DNA of 5,559 bases from Pseudomonadales bacterium (lineage in GTDB: Bacteria; Pseudomonadota; Gammaproteobacteria; Pseudomonadales; UBA7239): the NCBI GenBank assembly GCA_020443005.1, contig JAGRJA010000119.1, positions 1 through 5,559 of the forward strand, written 5' to 3'. Positions 1-5,559 of the stretch are shown here, piece by piece (the stretch's first letter is position 1; each line of letters starts with the position of its first letter). Below the pieces are notes generated by a model. That model was not told the DNA's origin. It made no database searches and was given only the letters and a program-made list of their open reading frames with translations. Both the position numbers and the translations under genes were made by a program.

Positions 1-1439
1 GTCAGGGCAACAAAACTTGAGCAAACCACTGCTGCCGACATCGCGAGAGCAAATTCGCTGAAAAGCCTGCCAGAATGTCCTTCCATAAATATGATTGGAA
101 CAAACACCGCAACCAGTACCAGCGTTGTGGCAATAACAGCGAAACCCACTTCCCGCGTACCCAGAAATGCAGCCCGCAAACGGCTTTCACCCTGCTCTAT
201 ACGCCTGTGTACATTTTCCAGCACAACAATCGTGTCGTCGACGACCAGCCCAATGGCAAGAACGCCAGCCAGAAGCGTCAAAAGATTGATGGAAAAACCG
301 GCGAGATAAAGCACAGAAAAGGATGCGATGATAGAGACAGGTACAGTGATTGCTGGAATAAAGGTGGCGCGAATACTGCCAATAAAAAAATAGATAACCA
401 GTATCACAAGAATCATCGTTATCAACAGGGTTTGATAGACCTCCTCAATGGACCTTTCGAGGAAAACAGCAGAATCAAACATTACGCGAATTTTTATACC
501 GGGAGGCAGGCTTTTTTCCAACTCATCCTTTACCTTTCGGGCATCGCGCATTACGCCGATGGTATTGGCTTTCGACTGTTTAATCAGACCAATACCCACC
601 ATGTTTTCACCGTTGCCACGAAAACTGCTTTTGTAATCGTGGGCACCCAGTTCAACACGGGCTATTTCGCCTAGCCGGACAAGATGTTTGTCTTCCCCTT
701 GTTTGACAACAAGTTGTGAAAAATCATCTGCATCGTTATAGACACGCGCAACCCTGACAACAAACTCCCTCTGCAGGGATTCGATATTTCCGGCTGGCAG
801 TTCAATGTTTTCGGCTCGCAATGCTTTCTCGACATCATCTACCGTAACCCCTCTCGCCGCCATCGCCCTTCGGTCCAGGGCAATACGCATAACAAACTTG
901 CGCTCTCCCCATACTGTGACACGGGCAACGCCTTCAATCACCTTAAACCTGTCGACCACATAACGGTTTACATAATCACTCAATTCCAGCGGAGAAAGCC
1001 TGTCCGAAGCAAGCGTAAACCAGGCAATGGATTGTGCGGTGATATCCGCCTTGCTCACTTCCGGTGCCTTCGCTTCATCGGGCAGGCGGTCGACCACTCG
1101 CGACACGGCTTCCCGCACATCATTTGCAGCCGCGTCAATGTTGCGATTGATTCGAAACTCGAGGTTTATCTGTGAACGCCCGTCCGTGCTGCTCGACTCG
1201 ATATTGATAAGGCTATCGATGCCTGACAACTGGTCTTCAAGAATCTGGGTGATCTTTGCCTCAACCACGGCTGCAGATGCACCGGGGTATTTTGTATCCA
1301 CCGAAACCACAGGGGGACTAATATCGGGATAACCACGCAGTGGTAATTTCTGAAAGGCAATCAGGCCGAAGACCACCAAAAGAATGTTCAGGACGGTAGC
1401 GAATACAGGGCGTTTGACTGAAATATCTGAAAGGAGCAC
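1..1439 (-). CDS. RND efflux pump inner-membrane subunit (AcrB/HAE1 family), N-terminal part
   Basis: This is a proton-driven multidrug-type exporter of the inner membrane; the 479 codons seen are a little under half of the usual 1,020-1,050 residues, and the frame is open to the left edge. Translation starts at GTG (1439-1437). An in-frame TAG lies only five codons upstream, and AGGGGG sits 8 nt before the GTG. The N-terminus reads VLLSDISVKRPVFATVLNIL, the family's typical cytoplasmic helix leading into TM1, followed by LRGYPDISPP and YPGASA of the porter domain. TM2 to TM4 span roughly residues 337-405. TM4 carries GLVVDDTIVVLENV with Asp401 and Asp402, matching the proton-relay pair D407/D408 of AcrB. 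TM5 and the start of TM6 follow. No stop or frameshift interrupts the visible part. It forms an operon with the adaptor gene just upstream. The substrate cannot be told, and the outer-membrane partner is not in the window. Confidence 0.95.
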   Translation of the reverse strand, partial: MLLSDISVKRPVFATVLNILLVVFGLIAFQKLPLRGYPDISPPVVSVDTKYPGASAAVVEAKITQILEDQLSGIDSLINIESSSTDGRSQINLEFRINRNIDAAANDVREAVSRVVDRLPDEAKAPEVSKADITAQSIAWFTLASDRLSPLELSDYVNRYVVDRFKVIEGVARVTVWGERKFVMRIALDRRAMAARGVTVDDVEKALRAENIELPAGNIESLQREFVVRVARVYNDADDFSQLVVKQGEDKHLVRLGEIARVELGAHDYKSSFRGNGENMVGIGLIKQSKANTIGVMRDARKVKDELEKSLPPGIKIRVMFDSAVFLERSIEEVYQTLLITMILVILVIYFFIGSIRATFIPAITVPVSIIASFSVLYLAGFSINLLTLLAGVLAIGLVVDDTIVVLENVHRRIEQGESRLRAAFLGTREVGFAVIATTLVLVAVFVPIIFMEGHSGRLFSEFALAMSAAVVCSSFVAL

Positions 1440-1447
1440 CGATATTT

Positions 1448-1453
1448 CCCCCT
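1448..1453 (-). promoter_or_regulatory. Shine-Dalgarno site of the RND gene, overlapping the adaptor stop codon
   Basis: AGGGGG on the minus strand lies 8 nt upstream of the GTG at 1439-1437. Its first two bases are the last two bases of the adaptor's TAG stop. This site decides the GTG as the start, because no ATG is available between that stop and the conserved N-terminus. The overlap suggests translational coupling of the two genes. Confidence 0.7.
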
Positions 1454-2507
1454 AGGGTTTCACATTACTGACAACGGGAACACCTTCCTGTAAACGGTAG
1501 CCGCCTTCCACAACAATAGACTCACCTTCCTGTAAACCCGCCAGAATCTCCACCTTGCCCGGCAATCTTCTGCCAATGCGCACCGCACGACGATGCGCAA
1601 TATTGTTTTCATCCGGCACAAACACATATTGCTCACCTTTCATCGGTGCCAATGCCTTTTCGGGAATCATCAAAGAAAGTGTGCGGTTCCTGATCAGGTC
1701 CAGCGACAACAACATGCCCGGTCTTAAACGCCCCTGTTGATTATCGAGGCGGGCACGCACTGCCAGCGCACGCGTAACCGGATTAACCCTGGAATCAATA
1801 TGCGTGACAACACCTTCAAACACCTCACCCGGCCAGGCATCGGTCTTACACAATATCGTCAAACCCTTTTCCACCGATTGCAGAAAGGTTTCAGGTATTG
1901 TGAAATCGACATTGATAACCGAGAGATCATCCAGCGTTGTGATAACAGTGCCGGGTTTAACAAGTGCACCTACACTCACTCTGCGAACACCCAGCGTGCC
2001 TGAAAAAGGCGCTGTAATTGTAAAATGATCGAGCTCCCCCTGTGCCGCTTTCAGGGTTGCCTTTTGTATATCAACCCTTGCCTGCTGCTCATCCAGCTGG
2101 GTTTGGGAAATCGAATTTGTACGAGCCAGCTTTTTGTAGTGATCCAGCTGCCGCTGCTCATCCTGTAATTTGACCATTTCCTCCTTGACGATGCCTTGTT
2201 GACCGGAAGCCTCCAGTTGCACCAGCAGATCACCCGCTTCAACACGTTCGCCATCATTAAAATGGATTTGGCTGATGGTTGCCGTTACCGAAGCACTGAT
2301 ATCAACAGCATCCCTGGCAGACGCAGTACCGAGCGCTTCAAGGGTTTCGAGAAATTCGTCCCTGCGCACCTGATCAATTTCAACCAGCACCTGATACGCT
2401 GACCGGCCCGAAGTAGCGCCATGATTAAAATAATGTTCATACACCTGATGTCCGGCGATACCCAAAAGGGCCATTATCAGGATTGTAACGGGAATAAACC
2501 TCGACAT
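1452..2507 (-). CDS. RND efflux periplasmic adaptor (membrane fusion protein, HlyD/AcrA superfamily)
   Basis: This 351-residue adaptor links the inner-membrane RND pump to an outer-membrane channel. The chosen ATG (2507-2505) has AGAAAGG just upstream. A GTG 45 nt further up (2552) would add 15 residues, but it lies inside a hairpin and lacks a good ribosome site. Residues 4-18 form a hydrophobic N-terminal anchor or signal segment; no lipobox cysteine is seen, so it is probably not a lipoprotein. The first half of the lipoyl-like domain is at about 70-100 (FNDGERVEAGDLLVQLE). A short Gln/Glu/Lys-rich alpha-hairpin covers about 101-160, and the second lipoyl half, with the signature TAPFSGTLGVRRVSVGALV, covers 165-183. 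A beta-barrel (about 198-273) and a membrane-proximal domain (about 275-349) follow. All of this matches the family in order and length. The pump gene follows 12 nt after the TAG. The exact subfamily (MdtA-, MexE- or MexH-like) is not settled. Confidence 0.94.
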   Translation of the reverse strand: MSRFIPVTILIMALLGIAGHQVYEHYFNHGATSGRSAYQVLVEIDQVRRDEFLETLEALGTASARDAVDISASVTATISQIHFNDGERVEAGDLLVQLEASGQQGIVKEEMVKLQDEQRQLDHYKKLARTNSISQTQLDEQQARVDIQKATLKAAQGELDHFTITAPFSGTLGVRRVSVGALVKPGTVITTLDDLSVINVDFTIPETFLQSVEKGLTILCKTDAWPGEVFEGVVTHIDSRVNPVTRALAVRARLDNQQGRLRPGMLLSLDLIRNRTLSLMIPEKALAPMKGEQYVFVPDENNIAHRRAVRIGRRLPGKVEILAGLQEGESIVVEGGYRLQEGVPVVSNVKP

Positions 2508-2535
2508 AGTCGCCTTTCTAACACTCGTCAATAAT

Positions 2536-2564
2536 AAAAGCCCCGGAAACACCGGGTGACTTTT
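2536..2564 (-). terminator. Terminator-like hairpin in the adaptor leader
   Basis: On the minus strand AAAAG (2564-2560) and CCCGG (2556-2552) pair with CCGGG (2546-2542) and CTTTT (2540-2536). The loop is TGTTT, with a small internal loop (TCA against G) between the two stem parts. The 3' arm ends in TTTT followed by ATTATT, as in an intrinsic terminator. It lies about 200 nt after the sulfotransferase stop and only 28 nt before the adaptor ATG. It could end the sulfotransferase transcript or act as an attenuator for the efflux operon. The structure is roughly symmetrical, so it might also work on the plus strand, though no plus-strand gene precedes it. Confidence 0.5.
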
Positions 2565-2728
2565 CCGAATTTCAAATGACCACCACTGAATCTTGCCTCA
2601 AACCCCAGCGATAGTAAGAGAAGGCAGTAAAACATTTTTTCGGATGGGTGGAAGGATAAAATCACCGATCAAATTACGCGGAAGCCCCCTGTTGCGCAAT
2701 GTGGATTTCCGACAAACAAGCCCTTGAG

Positions 2729-2742
2729 GTGGATGTATCCAC
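2729..2742. repeat. Short inverted repeat between sulfotransferase and adaptor genes
   Basis: GTGGAT-GT-ATCCAC is a perfect 6+2+6 inverted repeat, 25-38 nt beyond the sulfotransferase stop codon. No T-run follows on either strand, so it is not a typical intrinsic terminator. It could be an operator for a dimeric regulator of the efflux operon, a transcript-end hairpin, or chance. The rest of 2565-2766 shows no convincing gene or promoter. Confidence 0.25.
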
Positions 2743-2766
2743 AACAGTCACCCAGGCCGGATAAGG

Positions 2767-3480
2767 CTAGCCGGATAAACCTTGCAAGCTTTGGTAAAGT
2801 GCAAGTATCTCTGCAGGCAGTGTATCGTCACCACCACCAAAATGTTTCAGTTCACGGGTGAAAAATGCCCCCGGGTCACCCCCTTCAAGCACCATGGCTG
2901 AAGCAAAATCGGTCAAGCCCTTTTCAAACTGCTGTTGGCTCCACTCAAAAGAGAACAGACGGAAAGACACTCCGCTGTCATGCAAAGCCAACAGCTGACG
3001 ATTGTAATGTGCCCAGAGCTCAAGACCTTTGGACAGGGGAAACTGATCCCGCTTTTCCAGCGACTGGGCTGTAGCCAGTGGATGCCTGTAGATAGCCACT
3101 GGTTGCCACTCAATTGCCAAACGGTCAAATACGCGTTCCCAGTGTTCAAGATGCAATAGCGTGCGAGGATCCTTGAACGCAATACAGGGTTTTGCACCAT
3201 ATTCTGCCAGCAACGCTTCTGCCCTGCTGTAATGCCGCTCAGCCCAGCTGACTTGCGATGGCGGTTGATGCCAGCTACCGCCGTTAAAACGCAGGATATT
3301 TTCGTGAAAAATAGCGATGGCCCTGTTTTCCTTGTTACCTCTCTGGTTGGCCTCGCTACCCTGTGAACCATGACCACCAAAATCCACACCCATCTGCTCA
3401 AGACACCCGGCGAGGCAACTGGTACCACTGCGGTGCATACCGAGAACGGTCATAACTTTTTTGGGGAAACCTGCGTTCAT
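2767..3480 (-). CDS. P-loop sulfotransferase family protein
   Basis: This 237-residue protein belongs to the PAPS-dependent sulfotransferase fold. Such enzymes move a sulfuryl group from 3'-phosphoadenosine-5'-phosphosulfate to a sugar, lipid or protein hydroxyl. The 5'-phosphosulfate-binding loop is GMHRSGTS at residues 14-21. KDPRTLLHLEHWERVF begins at 103, and the 3'-phosphate-binding segment YRHPLATAQSLEKR lies at 131-144, with Arg132 and Ser140 in the expected places. There is no signal peptide or membrane segment, so it is predicted to be cytosolic. The ATG at 3480-3478 has CAAGG upstream and lies about 30 nt past a plausible promoter. A longer frame beginning at TTG 3579 would start upstream of that promoter and adds no recognisable domain. 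ATG 3453 is a possible shorter start. The gene stands alone, with no glycosyltransferase or PAPS-synthesis gene nearby, so the acceptor is unknown. Confidence 0.85.
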   Translation of the reverse strand: MNAGFPKKVMTVLGMHRSGTSCLAGCLEQMGVDFGGHGSQGSEANQRGNKENRAIAIFHENILRFNGGSWHQPPSQVSWAERHYSRAEALLAEYGAKPCIAFKDPRTLLHLEHWERVFDRLAIEWQPVAIYRHPLATAQSLEKRDQFPLSKGLELWAHYNRQLLALHDSGVSFRLFSFEWSQQQFEKGLTDFASAMVLEGGDPGAFFTRELKHFGGGDDTLPAEILALYQSLQGLSG

Positions 3481-3516
3481 AAACAGCCTTGCCTGAAGAT
3501 TGCGCAACTGCTGAGC

Positions 3517-3545
3517 ATAAAAGCATTTATCCTCTTGTGTGGCAA
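3517..3545 (-). promoter_or_regulatory. Candidate sigma70 promoter of the sulfotransferase gene
   Basis: On the minus strand TTGCCA (3545-3540, five of six bases matching TTGACA) is followed after exactly 17 bp by TTTTAT (3522-3517, four of six matching TATAAT). Transcription would begin near 3510, leaving a leader of about 30 nt before the ATG at 3480. This supports that ATG over the upstream TTG. It is a consensus match only. Confidence 0.45.
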
Positions 3546-3582
3546 CTGTCTGTATCCCAGCAGGGCTTTCCCTTACCAATAC

Positions 3583-3605
3583 CGCGAATCAGTCACACGC
3601 GAATC
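3583..3605. repeat. 8-bp direct repeat CGCGAATC upstream of the sulfotransferase promoter
   Basis: CGCGAATC occurs at 3583-3590 and again at 3598-3605, a 15-bp period. It lies about 40-60 bp upstream of the -35 box of the candidate sulfotransferase promoter, a position where activators bind. The two copies may be a regulator half-site pair or chance. Confidence 0.2.
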
Positions 3606-3750
3606 CTGATAGTCAACTGGCAGAAACAGGCCGCATTTGGCAAACAAGCCTGAACAGCAAAATCTGCTGCAAAAATTTCCTGAAGTCTTCCCGCAACTTA
3701 TACCTACGACCCGATAAGGACAGACAGGAAAAAACTAAATTTACTACAAC

Positions 3751-3781
3751 AAAAAAAGCCTCAAAAAAATAATGAAAGGCT
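3751..3781 (-). terminator. Leftward terminator-like hairpin without an obvious upstream gene
   Basis: Read on the minus strand, AGCC (3781-3778) and TCA (3775-3773) pair with TGA (3763-3761) and GGCT (3760-3757), with a two-base bulge. Alternatively AGCCT pairs with AGGCT in a simple 5-bp stem. A run of six more T residues (3756-3751) follows directly. This is the shape of an intrinsic terminator for transcription moving left. No minus-strand gene lies between here and pntAA, so it may block antisense transcription, end a small RNA, or be left from a lost gene. Confidence 0.4.
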
Positions 3782-3840
3782 ATAAAACAAGGGTTTTATT
3801 TCAAAAAAGACACGCCGTATTTAACGCAGAAAATGCTTTG

Positions 3841-3868
3841 TTAACACACAGACGCCAAACTGTAGTAT
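3841..3868 (+). promoter_or_regulatory. Candidate sigma70 promoter of the pnt operon
   Basis: TTAACA (3841-3846, five of six matching the -35 consensus) is followed after 16 bp by TAGTAT (3863-3868, four of six matching the -10). Transcription would start near 3875, giving a leader of about 150 nt before pntAA. The -35 overlaps the palindrome TGTTAACA (3839-3846). The region is AT-rich, so chance matches are likely and other promoters are possible. Confidence 0.3.
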
Positions 3869-4026
3869 TTTTACCAATATAACGGTGAAGAGCCATATTT
3901 TTCAGCTTTTTACCAGATAGAACAACGCGTTAACTTTGTGTATCCTTCGCCCCGCAATGTTCCCCACAAGGGAATTTCAATCAAACCGGGCGCTTTACCC
4001 CTGCCCCTTCACACTGAGGACAACAA

Positions 4027-5160
4027 ATGATTATTGGCATCCCCAAAGAATTATTTGCTGGTGAAACACGCATACCCGTCATTCCAGACAGCGTGAAAAA
4101 ATTCACCGATAAAGGAGCTGAAGTTCTGGTCGAAACCGGGCTCGGCACTTCCATTGGCATACCTGACAATGATTAAAAAAAAGCCGGTGCCGAAATCACC
4201 GGTGATCGAGAGCGGATTCTCTCAACTGCAGACATTCTGTTGCGACTGCGCAAGCCTGGTCTTGAGGAAGTCGGCAAGTTGAAGAAAGGTTCAATTCATA
4301 TCTCCTTTCTCGACCCTTTCAATGAACACGAACTGGTAGATGCCTTCACTGAAGCCGGTGTAACGGCGATCAGCATGGAAATGATTCCGCGCACCACCCG
4401 TGCGCAAAAGATGGATGCCCTGAGTTCCCAGGCCAGTCTTGCCGGTTACGCCATGGTATTGCTTGCAGCCGACAGGCTGGACAAGATCTTACCCATGATG
4501 ATGACGCCAGCCGGCACAATTTCCCCTTCCCGTGTGTTTGTTATCGGTGCCGGTGTAGCCGGTCTACAGGCCATCGCTACTGCAAAACGGCTCGGTGCAC
4601 GCGTTGACGCCTTCGACACCCGTCCTGTCGTCAAGGAGCAGGTTGAATCTCTTGGCGGCAAGTTTGTTGAAATCGATCTGGGTGAAACCGGACAAACAGA
4701 AGGTGGTTACGCCAAGGCCTTGACCGAAGAACAGCTCGAATTACAAAAGCAGGGCCAGAAGAAAGTGATGGCCCAGTCAGATATCGTCATCACAACGGCA
4801 CAGCTGTTTGGTCGCAAGGCGCCCGTTGTAGTTACCAAAGACATGCTTGAAGTCATGAAGCCCGGTTCAGTGGTTGTGGATCTGGCTGTAGAAAGCGGCG
4901 GCAATGTCGAAGGCTCCGTCGCAGGTGAAGAAGTCAATATCGGCGGTGTACGGGTGATCGGCCTGACCAACATGCCCGGTCGCGTCGCAGTCAATGCCAG
5001 CCAGATGTACTCTGCCAACCTGCATAATCTGGTGCTCGAGTATTGGGATCAGGAAAGCAGCAGTTTTCAGCTGAATCTTGAAGACGATATTCTCAAAGGC
5101 TGCATCATCACTCACGATGGTGCTCTCATAAATGACATGATCAAGAATGCCAGAGGATAA
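4027..5160 (+). pseudogene. pntAA: NAD(P) transhydrogenase alpha subunit part 1 (PntAA), interrupted by an in-frame TAA at codon 50
   Basis: PntAA is the cytosolic NAD(H)-binding component (domain I) of the proton-translocating transhydrogenase. The ATG at 4027 has GAGGA 6 nt upstream and begins MIIGIPKELFAGETRIPVIP, typical of the alanine dehydrogenase/PNT N-terminal domain. Codon 50 (4174-4176) is TAA, inside D-N-D-stop-K-K-A-G-A-E-I, where relatives usually have tyrosine or phenylalanine. The same frame then continues to 5160, and the total of 377 codons before the final stop fits the family (about 380). Downstream motifs are intact. Counting the stop as position 50, the RQD loop has Arg122, Gln127 and Asp130, followed by SSQASLAGY. 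GAGVAG is at 174-179, with the NAD-selecting acid Asp197. The mobile loop GGYAKALTEEQ has Tyr228, and KPGSVVVDLAVESGGN is at 278-293. As read, translation gives a 49-residue fragment. Restart at TTG 4240 would give 306 residues but has no ribosome site. It is a recent nonsense mutation or a sequence error. Confidence 0.85.
4174..4176 (+). other. Premature TAA stop within pntAA
   Basis: TAA interrupts pntAA in the same frame as both flanks. It overlaps a T-T-A8 run (4173-4182). Changing the third base, A4176, to T or C would give a tyrosine codon and restore a full-length gene. Adding or removing one base would not, because the frame is the same on both sides. Confidence 0.95.
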
Positions 5161-5166
5161 AATATT

Positions 5167-5445
5167 ATGGAAATCATCTATCTCTCCTTCATCCTCATGC
5201 TCTCGATTTTTCTGGGCTTTGAGCTGATTGCAAAAGTACCCGCCACCCTGCACACCCCCCTGATGTCCGGATCAAATGCCATTTCGGGCATTACCGTTGT
5301 CGGCGCCATGGTTTCTGCCGGTGCAGGCCACTCGGGTCTTGCAACATTCCTGGGTTTTCTGGCTGTTGCCCTTGCAACCATCAATGTGATTGGTGGTTAC
5401 ATGGTGACAGACCGCATGCTCGCCATGTTCAAGAAAAAGAAATAA
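5167..5445 (+). CDS. pntAB: NAD(P) transhydrogenase alpha subunit part 2 (PntAB)
   Basis: This 92-residue membrane protein supplies the first part of domain II, the proton channel, in the three-subunit transhydrogenase. The ATG at 5167 lies 6 nt after the pntAA stop, and its ribosome site AGAGGA sits in the last codons of pntAA. Three membrane helices are visible, at about residues 3-22, 38-55 and 58-80. The conserved segment KVPATLHTPLMSGSNAISGI joins the first two, and the protein ends in a basic KKKK tail after VTDRMLAMF. Length and motifs are normal for the family, and nothing in the gene is broken. Because it is cotranscribed with pntAA, its role depends on whether that gene still gives a product. 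Confidence 0.96.
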   Translation: MEIIYLSFILMLSIFLGFELIAKVPATLHTPLMSGSNAISGITVVGAMVSAGAGHSGLATFLGFLAVALATINVIGGYMVTDRMLAMFKKKK

Positions 5446-5457
5446 GGGAGGCCAATC

Positions 5458-5559
5458 ATGAATTCTGCACTTTTTATTAATTTGTCCTATATCGTCTCTG
5501 CAGCAATGTTTGTGCTTGGTCTTAAAATGCTGGGCTCGCCTGCGACAGCCCGAAAAGGC
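5458..5559 (+). CDS. pntB: NAD(P) transhydrogenase beta subunit (PntB), N-terminal part
   Basis: Only the first 34 codons are in the window and the frame is open at the right edge. The ATG at 5458 has the strong ribosome site AAGGGAGG 6 nt upstream and lies 12 nt after the pntAB stop. The residues LINLSY-like (FINLSYIVSAAMFVLGLKML) form the first membrane helix, followed by GSPATARKG. This is the usual PntB start, where a conserved TAR-(R/K)-G motif follows TM1. The complete protein would carry the remaining channel helices and the NADP(H)-binding domain III, normally about 460 residues in total. Confidence 0.93.
   Translation, partial: MNSALFINLSYIVSAAMFVLGLKMLGSPATARKG

Larger units (their letters stand above)
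3481..4026. other. Gene-free, AT-rich region between sulfotransferase and pnt operon
   Basis: These 546 bp separate two divergent transcription units. No reading frame here shows protein-like composition or a good start with a ribosome site. The first 100 bp carry the likely sulfotransferase promoter. From about 3600 to 3950 the sequence is noticeably A/T-rich with several A-runs. It holds a leftward terminator-like hairpin (3751-3781) and a possible promoter for pnt (3841-3868). The last 60 bp become C-rich and end with the pntAA ribosome site GAGGA (4016-4020). Confidence 0.7.

Noticed and set aside
75..674. Long plus-strand reading frame of about 200 codons
   Set aside because: It is antisense to the RND pump frame, which has strong family motifs. 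The predicted residues are low in hydrophobic content and rich in Asn, His and Lys, with no recognisable domain.
2756..2777. Repeated GCCGGATA resembling part of enterobacterial REP elements
   Set aside because: It is only an 8-bp direct repeat overlapping the sulfotransferase stop. There is no inverted partner arm, so it cannot form the REP hairpin.
2913..3428. Minus-strand frame of 171 codons overlapping the sulfotransferase
   Set aside because: It is a frame-shifted shadow of the sulfotransferase, whose own frame holds the P-loop, KDPR and RHP motifs.
3539..3772. Plus-strand 77-codon frame in the intergenic region
   Set aside because: It has no ribosome site, its composition is lysine/asparagine-rich as expected from AT-rich DNA, and it covers the sulfotransferase promoter and the hairpin.
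4173..4182. Programmed frameshifting or transcript slippage on the A8 run as a rescue of pntAA
   Set aside because: The pntAA frame is identical before and after the run. A one-base shift would leave the correct frame, and adding or removing three A bases still leaves TAA.
4867..5253. Minus-strand frame of 128 codons opposite pntAA and pntAB
   Set aside because: It is antisense to conserved pnt sequence and has no ribosome site or domain pattern.
1..5559. A new defence, secretion or mobile system
   Set aside because: All recognisable genes belong to known families (RND efflux, sulfotransferase, transhydrogenase). I saw no transposase, integrase, terminal repeats or CRISPR-like repeat array.

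Overview
The window comes from a bacterial chromosome with moderate GC content. It is most likely a gammaproteobacterium, possibly marine. This placement rests on the look of the proteins, on Shine-Dalgarno-led genes, and on the three-gene layout of the proton-translocating transhydrogenase. It is an inference, because no rRNA or other marker is present.

Left part (1-2507, minus strand): a two-gene efflux operon. A periplasmic adaptor (membrane fusion protein, 1452-2507) is followed after 12 nt by the N-terminal 479 residues of an AcrB-type RND pump (1439 to the left edge, incomplete). Together with an outer-membrane channel not seen here, they would form a tripartite exporter. The adaptor leader holds a terminator-like hairpin (2536-2564).

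Middle part (2508-4026): an isolated minus-strand P-loop sulfotransferase gene (2767-3480) with a plausible promoter of its own (3517-3545). It is followed by an AT-rich, gene-free stretch of about 550 bp. That stretch contains a leftward-pointing terminator-like hairpin (3751-3781) with no obvious gene behind it, and a possible rightward promoter (3841-3868) for the next operon.

Right part (4027-5559, plus strand): pntAA-pntAB-pntB, the split form of the NAD(P) transhydrogenase, which couples hydride transfer from NADH to NADP+ with proton entry. pntAB (5167-5445) is intact, and pntB (5458 onward) is cut by the window edge after 34 codons. The notable point is that pntAA (4027-5160) has an in-frame TAA at codon 50, where a tyrosine is expected, inside the run TTAAAAAAAA. 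The frame is the same on both sides, and the rest of the gene keeps its NAD-binding motifs. It is therefore a very recent pseudogene, a sequencing or assembly error, or a gene needing readthrough or restart.

I found no CRISPR array, tRNA, rRNA, insertion sequence or clear new multi-gene system. The best leads are the pntAA nonsense codon, the two hairpins outside the genes, and the stand-alone sulfotransferase.
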